DNA of 64,000 bases, from the NCBI GenBank assembly GCA_016647705.1, contig CM028328.1:37176501-37240500 (forward strand), read 5' to 3'. A program made the translations under genes and the position numbers. The notes beneath the pieces are model-generated. The model saw only the letters and a list, made by a program, of their open reading frames with translations, was not told where the DNA came from and did not search any database. Source of the stretch: Eucommia ulmoides (taxonomy: Eukaryota; Streptophyta; Magnoliopsida; Garryales; Eucommiaceae). Of the stretch, positions 32,522 through 44,314 are shown piece after piece. The first letter of the stretch is position 1; each line of letters begins with the position of its first letter.

Positions 32522-33337
32522 ATCTCCCCCCTTTTTTATGATGACAATTAACTTTGATATTTTTGTCAAAATAATATGTAACCACACTCCCCCTAAATTC
32601 GAGGACGGGTTTTTATCATTAAAGCACAATCATAAAGATAATCATAAGATATTCAACAAAACACAAAATACGTTCAATAGTAAATAATTCAAACTCCCCC
32701 TGCATAAATGCAAACTAGGTCTCCTCAGGGGAACCAAAAATAAACACTACTCTAGGCAAACATTGTTATGCCTAGCCATTCCCAAACCACGAATGATTTT
32801 CACAAACTAATCTTCCGCTAAAGGTTTGATAAAGATATCAACAAGCTGGTTGGAGGTATCAATATATTCAATAATAATGTCCTTTTTTCTGAATGTGATC
32901 ACGAATAAAGTGATGTCTAATCTCTCTGTGCTTAGTTCGTGAATGCTGTGTAGGATTCGTACTTAGATAAATAGCACTTTTATTATCACAATAAGTCAGG
33001 ACTTCCTCCATACATATTCCAAAATCATTTAACTATTGCTTAATATATAAAATTTGAGCACAATAATTACCAGCTGCCATATGCTCAGCCTTAGTGGTGG
33101 ATAAGGCAATCGAATTATGTTTCTTACTTGACCAAGAAACCAAGGTATGTCCTAACAAATGACATAACCCACTTGTGCTTTTTCGCTCGACTTTGCAATC
33201 GACAAAATCAGCATCAGAGTAACTTATTAATTTAAAATCACTTCCCCTAGGATACCATAATCCTAGGTCAGTCGTTCCCTTTAAATATCGAAAAATTTGC
33301 TTAACCGCAGTCAAGTGCGATTCTTTAGGACAAGATT
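32522..33337 (-). pseudogene. SIRE-like RNase H end and 3' non-coding region
   Basis: The minus-strand frame 33,371-33,033 reads 'ESHLTAVKQIFRYLKGTTDL', 'GLWYPRGSDFKLISYSDADF' and 'HLLGHTLVSWSSKKHNSIAL'. This is a well-kept copia RNase H domain with the first Asp residues present (YSDADF). It probably belonged to element H, whose gag, integrase and RT start lie at 37,484-39,480. At 33,337 the frame ends abruptly in LTR sequence: 'ggacaaga' is followed by 'ttcctttaaacaggtagg', a junction with short homology, not a target duplication. Confidence 0.82.
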
Positions 33338-35435
33338 CCTTTAAACAGGTAGGAACCAAACCTTTACACAATGATTCTTTTCCCAGGCTCAGAATTAACC
33401 TTTACAACTTCTTTTTTCCAGACTCAAAAATAACCTTTTTTTTTCTCAGGCTCAAGAATAACCTAATCTTTTTCAGGCTCAAGACTAAACTAATCATTTC
33501 ACAAGATAAGGATCAAACCTAATTCTTTTATACCTTAGGCTAAGAATTAAACATCACAATCACTCTAAATATCATTTTCCCAAGTAAGGATGGAACCTTT
33601 ACAATTCACTCACAATTGATCCTAATCAGGAAAAATCACACCTAACTCTTTTCAAGGGAAAAGAGAAATCTAACATTTTTGTACCTAGGCAAAAATCCAA
33701 CCTCAATTTCTTTACCGGAAAAGATTGAAACCCAAAGCTACCCTTGATTAGACACTCTCAATAGTATCTAATCCAACATACAACTCACCAATTACAATAA
33801 AACTGATAAGTCTTTTTCGCACTCGGAGCTTCTACCACCTCAGATTAATTTGAACTCAATTAATGTCCCGATACTAGTGATAGAATTAAAGTGAGAAAAC
33901 AAAATCTGATTATAATAAAGAATGTGGGTAGCACAATTAAGCACGTAATCAAATTAACACAAATCGTTTTAAAAGATTTTTATACTTTTAAAGTTCAAAA
34001 ATGATTTCTCAAAAAAAATCAATTCACTAAGCAAGTAATAATAATAAAATACTCAATTAGAGAATAAACTTGGAATGATCTCACCAGGAAAACACCGAAT
34101 AGATTGCATGTAGTATCGCAAGACAGCTTAGATCGGTGACGCTACCTCAAATAACGCTTTAACTCAAGAATTTCAAGAACAGAATAATCTCACGATAATC
34201 TCTTAGTATAATATCAGAATGATAACTCTCAGAATAGCTCATGAACTGATTGTTCTTGATATTATATTTTTATTATGTGAAATTCGTAGGTCTATATATA
34301 GGGAATTGAAACATGCCCTCCAACGGCTAGTTTTCAAATAATAAGTATCTAAAAAGCACCTGTAGACCCTATATATCATTATATTTCATTTTAGGTATAA
34401 TTTACTTAAATATAGCTTTCAAAACATTTAATTGAGTCCCCCTCAAAAATTTCAAACTCAAATTAATAAGATAAGAAGTATTAAAAGGACCAATTTGAGA
34501 AACAATTTAATTTCATGTACCATATCTATAAGGATATTCAAATATGAGTATTATATCTTTAATATATCCATATCCCTAAGATCTCTTAATCAAGTAAACA
34601 AATAACGACTAGTTTTTTAATAAATTCCACAAATCCTGAAATCCAAGGTCGACCTACCAGAAGGGTAGGTCGACCTACCAGAAGGTGTAGGTCGACCTCC
34701 CGATTCAGGATGTAGCCCAAGCTAAAAACTCTTCACCCATAGGTCGACCTATGATCTTTTGTCTGTCGACCTAACGATACAGAGAGTTTGACAGGTCGAC
34801 CTCTCTATCGACCAGAGAGTTCATTTTTTACCATAGGTCGATCGATTATACATCACAAGTTGACCAAACGATTCAGAGACTGCACAATTCCCAACACCTT
34901 CTCATCAGTTGACCGATCCTTTTAGATAGGTCGACCGATCTTGCTGGAACACATTTTTCTTAATTCATTTTTAACTCAAATCTTCGACATTTTGACCCCT
35001 TTTAACCGATTTCTTTTCTCGGTTAACTCAACTATCACTTAAATTCAATTTTAATTATTTATATTTCTTAAATCAATATTTCTTCTTCAATTTCACATAA
35101 GAGCAAAAATGTTTAACTAATTAGGATCCTATTAAAAACACACATAATTATAAAATTATTTTTGTGTCGTGTGTGATCCTAATCGGGATACATTAAGAGT
35201 AAAAATAGATTATAGTTGTTTTCACCTAGATTTTTCGAAATCTTCAATATCTTAGTATCCGTCTGCATCCTTCACAATTTCTTCTTGATGTTATCGTCTC
35301 TGCATTGTTTTTGCATCCTTTATAATTACTTCATGATACTGTCTGAAACTCTTTAAACTAAAACACTCAATAAACATGTTAGTTCCATAAAAAAATATTA
35401 ATATTTAATTGTTCATCAAAATCTTAGGATCAACA
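33338..35435 (-). mobile_element. O: truncated SIRE-like LTR
   Basis: It is collinear with the LTRs of D and K from the 'cctttaaacaggtaggaacc' segment onward and ends GGATCAACA at 35,435. About the first 270 bp (TGTTGGCC end and conserved block) are missing. Inverted AGGTCGACCT motifs are clear at 34,648-34,955, including the nearly perfect doublet around 34,664-34,695. The left junction is with RNase H sequence and the right junction with an unrelated copia RT (J). Confidence 0.82.
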
Positions 35436-37490
35436 AAAACCCTTATCCGACCACTTTATATAAACACATTGATCTTCTTCGATCATGATAAAGCCAAAAG
35501 TAATTATGACTTGATGAAATTTGAGGTACCATTGTCTAGATGATTGTCTTAAGCCATAAATAAAACGTTTTAGCTTGCATACTCTGTGCTTTTGTCCCTT
35601 GGCCACAAAACCAATAGGTTAATCCATGTAAATCTTCTATTCTAGTTCTCCATTGAGAAAATCAATCTTAACATCCATTTGAAAGGTTCTAAATCCAAAT
35701 GGGCAACAATGGTTGGGATTAGGTGAATAGAGGCAAACCTAACAACAGGTGAAAAAGTTTCCTCATAGTCTACACCCTTTTTTTGAGTGTAACCTTTTAG
35801 CTTTGTACATATCAAAAGATCTATCTGCTTGACGTTTAATCTTTAAAACCCATTTATTTCCAATAAATTTTTCTTCAGGCGGAAGATTAACTTATTCCAA
35901 TACTTGATTCTTTTGCATATAACTAATCTTATCTTCCATTGCAGTTATCCATTCTTTAACAGCAGACGATGATAAAACCTCGTGATAAGAGGAAGGCTCG
36001 CCTTCCTCTAGTGAAGAACACATGAAAAATTCCTCATCAATCCTAAATAGACGTTGAGGAATATTTCCACGTTGACTTCTAAGCAGCTGAAGAGTTTGAG
36101 AATTATTTTGTGGGACACTCCCACTATTCTCTAAATCTCTCCCATTATCCTCAGTGACCATTGGCGTATTTGTAGAGGGACGAAGATTAATTTCCCCACT
36201 CTCGCCGACTGATGGTGTAGAGTTATCATTTGAGTCATTCAACGCATAAAGTTATTTATTACCTCTTAGTTTACCTCTGCTTGGAAATTCATTTTCCATA
36301 AATTCGACATCGCGTGACTCAATCTCACTCAAATACGCCATTAGAATGTTCATGTAACATCACATATCCTTTGGAGTGATTTGGATATCTATTGAATGTG
36401 CACTTTTGAGCTCTAGGGCTCAATTTTCCATGTGCATGTGATGTATCACGAACATAACCTACAGATCTCCATGGACGCAAGTGTTCAAATTATGGTTTAA
36501 AACCTGTCCATAACTCATATGATATAGATGTAATAGAATCATTATTACTAGAAGTTAAATATGTATCAAAATATAAAGAATCGTCAACATCTAGTACATA
36601 AAACCCATCTACAATGTGTCCACTACCATAGAACATAGAGTCTAAATAAAATTGAATAGAGTCTATTGTGAAATTGAAAGAAATACCTAGTCCATCCATA
36701 GCTGCAACATACATCGAAGTTTTGGTCGAACTCCAGGAGCATAGAAAACACCATAGAGAAGCATGGTACATCTAGAACATATCTTTAATTGATAGGTTCC
36801 AATTCTTATCACATATTCGCTAGTGCTATTCTCCATGTAAATATGTTGATACCCAATTGGAATTCTGTGATACTTAATGAACCCTATTCAATATTTTGCA
36901 ACGTGTCTTGCTGCTCCAGTATCTATAATCCAACAAAAAACTAATGAGCAACCAAGACGTGACTGCACACATAGGTGTCATTTTGAAAAATAGAGTTGAT
37001 TTGTACCTTCTTCGACTTAGTGCATTCACTAGCAAAGTTGTAACACTTCAGTTTAGACTTGTTCTTGTTTTCTCCACGCTTGCCTTTTTTATACTTTCTG
37101 CCCTTTCTTTTTTTATAAGCAGGTCCCCATATTCCTCATTGTCGTGCTTTGTCCTACCACTTTCGCTTAGACCCAAATGTTTGGTGATGGTTAAACTCAG
37201 CGAGAAACAGAGAAGTATTGCCTTATGCTTCCAACCTCTTTGCCTTTAATTCCAAATAACGCTGTAATTGGGTAAACGTTTTGATAGTTTCATTATGCGC
37301 CATTGTGAGCTCTATTTTCTCCCAAGAATCAAGTAAAGAGCGAAGCACAGTAAGGATCTATTGCTCATCAGATAACTTGTTACCAGCTGCCTTTAGGCCG
37401 CGTATCATAACCAATATTTTTCGAATATGTTCAACCATCTTTGTTTTTTAAGACATTTTATACGTTTCAAACTTAAGCGTCAAGGCTCGC
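35436..37490 (-). pseudogene. J: fragment of a different copia lineage, integrase deleted
   Basis: Minus-strand order from the right: gag (37,480-37,250, with 'MVEHIRKILVMIRGLKAAGN' and 'FTQLQRYLELKAKRLEA'), a basic region near 37,100 ('KKRKGRKYKKGKRG'), protease-like 'GLIDTGAARHVAKY' near 36,930 (D-T-G kept), the pre-integrase frame 36,771-36,490, then a direct jump to 'SYELWTGFKPLREHLRPW' near 36,500. The integrase core is deleted. The RT N-terminus follows (36,242-35,892, with 'LLRSQRGNIPQRLFRIDEEF' and 'KEWITAMEDKISYMQKNQVL') and RT to about 35,440. Gag and RT residues differ from A and from the SIRE-like copies, so this is a third copia lineage. The 3' half is missing. Confidence 0.8.
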
Positions 37491-38750
37491 CACTGGTGCA
37501 TACGTTTTATCATAATTAATTCACTCTTCTTGATTACAGCCCTATGCTACCAATCTTGGTTTATTTTTAACCATCATCCCCGTTTCATCCTCTTTATTAT
37601 GATAAACTCATTTAGTACTAATTATAGGATGTAAATTAAGTTTAGGAACTGGAGACCATACTTTATTATGCTTAAATTTAACTAACTTTTCTTGCATCGC
37701 GGAGATCCAAGACTCATCAGTTAACGCCTCATTAATATTCTTAGGCTCAATTTGAGATTGAAAATAAAATTAACTATATCCCTACGAAATGATCTTGTAT
37801 TTATACCGTTTTCGAAATTACCAAGCACCTGGTAATGTCGTCTAATCACCTTTTGGCTCCTCATTCTTTGAATTTTGTGGTTCATTTGTTGTCTCAACTC
37901 CTTGGTTTTGCTTAGTTATTGTACTTGCATCATCATCATCCAAACTCTTTCTCGATACAAGTGGATCAGATTTCTCAAATATAGATTCTTCTACTACTAA
38001 GGTACGTTTATCATATATTCTATAACCTTTACTATTAGAAGCATACCCAAGAAATATACCGTAATCAGATTTAGCATCAAATTTATATTAATTATCCTTA
38101 TCATTTAAGGTAAAACATTTGCAATTTTTTTTTTTGAAGTAGGATACATTTGGAGTCTTATCATTCCAAATTTCATAAGGGATTTTATTAAAACCTCTTC
38201 AAATAGAAACCTTGTTTACAAAATGGAAAGTAGTAATTACGGCTTCGACCCAAAAGTATTTAGGAAGACAATTCTCATTCAGCATCGTTCTGGTAATTTC
38301 CTCAAGCATTCTATTTTCCTCTCCACAACACCATTTTGCTGTGGCATTCTTAGTGCAAAAAAGTTATGAGCATACTCATGCTCATCACAATAGATTATTA
38401 TCTTATCATTCTTAAACTCTCTGTCTCTATAACTGTGGATGTTAATAATCCAACATTGTTTCTCATTTTGAACATGTTTACAAAACTTAGAGAATATAGA
38501 AGTGACTTCACTCATCTTAGTTAGGAAAAACACCCATTTAATCTAGAATAATCATCCGCAATCACGAATGCATAAAATTTACCTTCTCAACTTGCAATGG
38601 CATTCGAACCAAATAAATCAAGATGCAGTAATTCAAGACATTTAGATGCGGATGTATGCAATTTCTTCTTAAATGATGATCTAGATTGCTTACCTAGTTG
38701 ACAAGCATTATACACTTTTTTTGCTTGCTGTCAAGACTGATGTCACCACT
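37484..38750 (-). pseudogene. Element H integrase and RT N-terminus (broken)
   Basis: The minus strand near 38,600 reads 'GKFYAFVIADDYSR', then 'EKQCWIINIHSYRDREFKND' and 'PQQNGVVERK' near 38,340 (the Glu of the DDE triad is kept; the second Asp region is SYRDREF). Next come the integrase tail near 38,200-37,950, and the RT start with 'SQIEPKNINEALTDESWI', 'KVWSPVPKL' and 'YDKTYAPVASLDA' near 37,500. Stops replace Lys, Trp or Gly codons at several sites. At about 37,484-37,490 the RT passes into the gag of J through a shared GACGCTT, so the rest of RT is missing. Confidence 0.82.
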
Positions 38751-39480
38751 TTTATCTTCTTCCCCATTTTAATAGAAATTTCAATACCAAGGACTTCTTT
38801 TTGATATTTCCTATTTCTTCCTCATATTCTTGTATAGCTGTCTCATGGGTCATTAGGTTGCCAACGAGCTCATCAATGGTGTAAACTGTGAGATCTTTAG
38901 CTTCCTCTATTGCAGCTACTTTTGGCCCCCAAACTTTCATCAATGATCTTAGAATATTTCGTACTTTGTCCTCCATAGAATAAGACTTTTCGAGTTGACC
39001 AAGGTTGTTGCAAATATTATTGAATTTCATGTACATTTTCGGAATCAATTCTGTTTTACCCATTTTGAATAACTCGAATTGACAAACTAAGGTATTGATC
39101 TTGGACTGTTTTACCTAATTTGTCCCTTTGTGAGTGATTTTCAATGTGTGCCACATTTCTTTTGTCAATCCACGACTTGAAACCCTTGTATATTCTTTTA
39201 TATGTAAAGAGCAAAATAGAATGTTAATAGCTTGAGAATTGATAGATAATTTTTGTTTATCTGAGGGAGTTAGCTGTTCTTTCTTCTAAATCACTCCATT
39301 CTCCTTAGAAATGAATGACCCATCCTCAATGGCTAGCCACACATCATAATCAGTGGCTTGAAAAAAATGATCATTCTGTCTTTCCAAAATGAATAATTAT
39401 CACTTGCAAACAAATGTGGACGGTGCATAGACTCTCTCACCTAGTGTACCTATAGGGTACGCCATGTGATATTTCTTAAT
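38751..39480 (-). pseudogene. Element H gag (SIRE-like)
   Basis: The minus-strand frame 39,063-38,752 is open: 'GKTELIPKMYMKFNNICNNL', 'QLEKSYSMEDKVRNILRSLM', 'VWGPKVAAIEEAKDLTVYTI' and 'DELVGNLMTHETAIQEYEEE'. Upstream, broken frames give 'ASDNYSFWKDRMIIFF' near 39,400. The protein would form the virus-like particle. The zinc-knuckle and protease regions, expected between here and 38,700, are deleted: the frame passes within about 100 bp into the pre-integrase region. Confidence 0.85.
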
Positions 39481-39507
39481 TAGGATTTTAAGTCAAATGA
39501 GCTAAAT

Positions 39508-39523
39508 CAACTCTGCTACCAAT
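39508..39523 (-). other. Primer-binding site of element H
   Basis: The minus strand reads ATTGGTAGCAGAGTTG next to the LTR end, close to TTGGTATCAGAGC, which pairs with initiator methionine tRNA. Confidence 0.75.
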
Positions 39524-41748
39524 TGTTGGCCTAAAGAGTTACCCAAGAGGGGAGGTGAATTGGGTAGTTACAAAATTTAACAATTAAACACTTAAAAATA
39601 AATAATTAATTTTCCTAAATCAATTAGTATCTTGATACGTAGCAGATATGTGTTTAATACTAAATGCACAAACACAATATAGATAATAAATCAATACAGC
39701 ACACATGAATTTATCTTGGTTCGGTCAAGCTAATCTTGCCTACGCCTAGTCCCTCGATCTCCACGGAGATTCGCCATCCACTAATCCTTTGATTAATTTA
39801 CCAAGTAGGAACCAAATTCTTATAACTCATGATTCTTTTACAAGAACATAATCAATCTTTACAATTTATCATTTTCACAAGTCAATGATGAACCCTATCT
39901 TTTTACCAGGCTAAAGATAAATCTATAATACTCTCTCTAACTTATCTTTTTTTCACAGGGAATGATAAACCTTTACAAATCACTAAAAAAAACAATTCAA
40001 TTAGAACATGAATCAAAACTTATTTCTTTTCAAGATAAAGAATAACCTAACCTTTTTACTAGGACAAAGATTAAACTCTAATTTGTTTCACAAGAAAAAG
40101 ACTGAAAGCTAGCTACCCTGACTAGATACCGTCCTAAATGTGTCTAATCCACTCAAACTCACAAATACAAAAAAAATATAAGTTTCTTCCCACAAAGAGC
40201 TTTTACCACCTCAATACGAATATACTTGATTAATATCCCGAATAATTACTACGTGATAGATACAATGTGAGGAAATTCAAATCTGATTAATAAATAAAGT
40301 GGTTAACACAAATTTAGCATGTAATTAGATAAACAAATGGAAATCGTTTAAAAAAGATTTTCATGCTTTTAAGTTCAATTTTTTGTTTCTAACAATCCTA
40401 TACCAAGCAATCAAGATAAATAAAATTTTAAAGCGAACTAATAAAACTTGAATAGATTTTACTAGGAAAACATGGAAGACAATGTTAATATAGCAAGTAG
40501 AACTCAAATTGGTGACGCCAAACAACAAGCGCTTTAAATGAAGAACTTGAATAGAATCTCTTGTAAAAATCTTAGCGAAAATCTCACTTTTATAAAAACT
40601 CAAACTAATGTTCTTTATGTGTCTGATTCAATTCCCATAGGTCTCTATTAATAGACCAATAACTAACCCTCTGACGGTTAGTTTTTTTAAAGATATGCCA
40701 TAAAATGACACTCTTAGATCCCATATATCATAACCTTTTATTATAGGTATATTTCACTTAAAAATATCTTTCAAATCTCTCATTTAACTCCATAAAACTA
40801 TTCTCAATTTAAAATCGCAAAAATAGGAGTATTAAATCCTTTAAATTAAGATAATCTAAAAATGTATGGACTATATCAATAGGGATTACTAAATAGGTTG
40901 TTTATATCTGAATACATTCAAATCCCCCAAATTCCTTTCTTGAAATCATAAAAAAAATGTATAGTTTTTTACCAAGAGACCAAATCAACCGAATCTATAA
41001 TTGAAGCAGTTGGTTGATTGACTTGCCCCATTCGGTTGATCGACTCTGCCAAGCTTCCAATTTAGCCGTTAACACAACACCAGTCTTTTGATTGACCCAG
41101 CCAAGTCGGTTGACTGATTGGATCAATGTGTTTCCAATTTTCACCATTTCATCTACTAATGCATTCGGTTGACCGATTAGATCAGTGTGCTCACTTTCTT
41201 ACCCATTTCAGCTACTATTTCAAACGGTTAACCGATGACTTTTCTTGGTTGAGCGATTGGATCAATAGGACTTTGTTTTAACTCCCAAAACTTACTATTT
41301 TAATTAGTCAACCGATTGCTTTCTCAGTTGACCGAATTGACCAAAAAACACAACTTTTTATATACAAAACACACTTTTCAATTTGGGCAATTATCAAAGT
41401 TATTTCACATAAGGAGCCAATACAATATCTCATTTTAGTATCTTAAATTTATCACTTTTTATAATAACACACGTATAATTAACTCATTTTAAGTGTTGTG
41501 CATGATCCTAATTCGGGTTGCATTAAGAGTATATAAGTAAAGAGTTGTTCGTTTTCACCTATTTTTCTTCAGCATCTTCAAAAGTCTTCACATCTTTGTC
41601 ATGTCCATATTGCACCATTTATGTTTTATTCATCACATCCTATTCTTAATCAAATGAATGGAACTATAAATCTGAAACACTCGATAAAATTATTAGTTCC
41701 ACTAAAAACTTTAGTACTTAATTGTTCATTAAAACCTTGAACTCAACA
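39524..41748 (-). mobile_element. Element H 5' LTR
   Basis: It runs from TGTTGGCC at 39,524 to ACTCAACA at 41,748, 2,225 bp with TG...CA ends. It has the conserved block at about 39,712-39,785, 'cacaggctcagaa'-type units at 39,800-40,100, a CTCTATTAATAG TATA-like site near 40,641-40,652 and GGTTGACCGA-type motifs at 40,985-41,345. The right flank begins TTATA; the matching target copy cannot be sought because the 3' LTR is truncated. Confidence 0.87.
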
Positions 41749-42105
41749 TTATACTTTTCTAAATAAATAGGATAAGTGTACCAAATTAAATAACATGAAA
41801 AGTTCATATAATTCATGTTCATAAGTAAATGAAATCAAATTTCATGAGCATGATGCACTGCGACTTAGACATAAGTATTAATAAATAGTGCAACACTATG
41901 AGCGCGATGTCTTAATGTCCCGGTGGTCTAGGTTGTGTTTTGTTTCCTAAGGTGTATAGGTTTGAATCTCCTTAGGCTCCTATAGTGAAGCCTTTTTTGG
42001 TATTTTAAAGGAATAATTGAAAAATAATAACAATCCTGCCAGGATTCGAACCCTTGACTCGCCGCACCAACAACACCCATGTTACAAAGAGGTACCAATA
42101 GACCA
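41749..42105. other. Intervening DNA with two tRNA-promoter-like box pairs
   Basis: On the plus strand TGGTCTAGG (about 41,932) and GGTTTGAATC (about 41,969) resemble the A and B boxes of a tRNA-type polymerase III promoter. On the minus strand TGGTCTATTGG (about 42,105) and GGTTCGAATCC (about 42,052-42,042) form another pair, facing the first. Neither folds as a full tRNA by inspection. A tRNA-derived SINE pair or decayed remnant is possible but no poly-A tail or target duplication is seen. Confidence 0.3.
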
Positions 42106-43572
42106 ACACGTCATTTCTGTATAGACGTGTGTGTGAACCAATTAAAAAATACGTGCGTCATATCATTAAACAAAAATAAAACTACGTCATTTACGTCATA
42201 TTCCTCATTGATTCAAAACCAGAACCAAAACATAATAGTGAAACGAAATTCTACGTTTTTCAACAAATTCAAAAAATTATATGCAATAAACCGTAAGTTC
42301 AAATTTTATGAAATTTATATCATTGGACTCGTAATGAAATGTAGAATTTTTATATATAATTTTTTTTACAGAAATATTAAAATTTGAGAAAAAAAAACTA
42401 TTTTCGACAATTAATGAAGAAACGATTTTCTTCAATAGAAAATTATTTTTCATGCATTATAACAACATAATTTGGTGAAACGCGTTTATAAGGCTTTGAT
42501 GCCAATGTAAATTAATGTGTAAACATTAAAATGGAAGCATAATTTTTGGATTCAGAAGACTCATTTACAACCTGTTCTTCGTTTCTTCTTTCGTGGGTAA
42601 GAAAAATACTACTAGAGTATTTTTCGATAATATCCACACACTTACTAACCAAGGTCACTCAAATTTTCTATAATTTGATGGGATTAGAAATCTTAGAGAT
42701 ATCAATGTCTATTTGTAGAGAAAATACTAAAAGGTGTGTCGGTTCCAATAGGTGTCTACCAAATAGATGTGATTCTTGAGATCAAGAGGTGTACTTATTC
42801 ACATGATGACCATCCATAAAACTTGGAGCCCATGTGGACACTGCACAGATCGGCCCGACCTGTTCCATAATCCAACAGATGTGATCTTATCCATTTTCTA
42901 ATAATTTAATTTATTAATAATTTTGCGGATATGTTAATTTCAACACATTTTTGTGTGATGTAGAATGAATATGTGTAACATGGGGTCTTATTTCGTGTTG
43001 AAATCAACAGAGAAAAACTTTAAACAACAGAAAATTGTTATATTTGTAAATATTTGTTGTTTTAAGTTGAAGTGCACGTTGTGCTTTTCAGCCTTTAACG
43101 TGAGAAAATAAAAATAGGTTTTTGCTTACCTTCTTTATTTACCAAAAGCTCTTTTGTGATTGGAGAAAAAGAAGAAACCATCAATTACTTAATGCAAAAA
43201 AACAAAATCAATCTTCCCAGCTTAATTTCCACTTCTTAATATCTAAAAATCGTCAGTGGTACTTTCAGTGTCTTGAACCTAGAATTTCATCATGAAAAAG
43301 TCGAACCTTACTTCTCTGAAAGTAATTCTAAAATTTGAATTTTGAATTCTAGAGTTTCATAAACAATGATCCTAAACATTTGCAATATATACCGAAAATA
43401 TATCTCAATGTATTTGAAAATTATATTACATATTAAGATTAATTATATTTTTGATTTCTTAAAATAAAAGACATTTTAGGGAGGGTTAGAGCATCTAAAA
43501 AATTGCATTTTAAAAAATAGGATTAATATCATTATGAAATTAAGATTCTAAGATTTAAAAATGAAAAAAAAT
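42106..43572. other. AT-rich sequence, no gene recognised
   Basis: Two open frames of 77-102 codons (42,079-42,387 and 42,546-42,779) have no recognisable domain, codon pattern or signal and are taken as chance. The stretch at 42,700-42,890 ('ggcccgacctgttccataatccaaca') resembles a copia LTR or leader end, but no boundaries could be set. Confidence 0.45.
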
Positions 43573-43944
43573 AAAAATTTAGGGTACATATGGTAGGAAG
43601 AATGGAAAAGGAAAAAGAAGAAAATAAGAAGATAATAGTTTTATTCATTGTAAAAGAAAAATTATTTTTCTTAGTGTTGTTTAGCTAGGAAAGAAAATGA
43701 AAGGAGGAAAAATAATTCACTTTAATATAATTCACTACTTCACCCTCATCTATTATAAAAATAAACTACAAATTCTATTATGAAGGGTATAATTATAATT
43801 TTGATAATTTTTTTTTTAAATTTTAACTATTTGTCCTCCATTTTCACCCAAAACTTGAGAGGAAAAAAAGAGACGGAAAAAAAAGCTTTGGTTTTCATTT
43901 TTTTTTATTTTTATTTTCCATAAAATTTTCCTTCCTTACCAAAC

Positions 43945-43977
<33 letters not shown>

Positions 43978-44045
43978 CATTTTCCAGCCCTTTTTCTTTT
44001 TCATTTTCTCATACACCCTTTTTGCACCCAACCAAACATACTATT
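43573..44045. mobile_element. Fold-back MITE-like element
   Basis: The left end 'tagggtacatatggtaggaa' pairs imperfectly with the right end, whose reverse complement reads 'tagtatgtttggttgggtgc'. Inside, 'tgtttagctaggaaagaaaa' (43,679) mirrors 'ccttccttaccaaaca' (43,929). The A/G-rich left half and T/C-rich right half, including poly-T at 43,948-43,977, would form a long hairpin. There is no coding capacity. The superfamily is not clear and the target duplication was not resolved. Confidence 0.4.
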
Positions 44046-44314
44046 AGCAAATTAGTTTATAGTTTTTTTTTGTTGGTTTGTTGGGATGAATAATAGGGAA
44101 TTTTGTTGTTTAGTCCTCCAAAGATGAGTAAATTGTAAAAAAATACTTTTGACTCAAATAATTAAGTTTATAGTCCTCAAAGAAACTATAGAAAAAAATC
44201 CCATCAATTTTCCTCCCTGTTTATTCTTATTTACAAAATGTGTCATTTTGATAATTTCATGAATATTCACTCAGTATTTGAGAACAATATTTTCAGTTCA
44301 CTCAATTTCGTGTT
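44046..44314. other. Short AT-rich spacer before element K
   Basis: No gene is seen. The last bases GTGTT (44,310-44,314) are the left target copy of element K. The 'ttcactca' and 'attttcagttcactc' words continue in the sequence beyond 53,467, which supports the two flanks having once been contiguous. Confidence 0.6.

Noticed and set aside
34640..34960. Regularly spaced repeats that could suggest a CRISPR array
   Set aside because: Unit spacing and sequence are irregular, the motifs lie in LTR U3 regions, and the context is a plant genome.
42040..42112. Possible tRNA gene on the minus strand
   Set aside because: A T-arm-like GGTTCGAATCC is present, but no consistent acceptor, D-arm and anticodon stem could be folded by inspection.
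42079..42779. Two open frames of 77-102 codons
   Set aside because: They are AT-rich, with codon use like the surrounding non-coding DNA and no motif.
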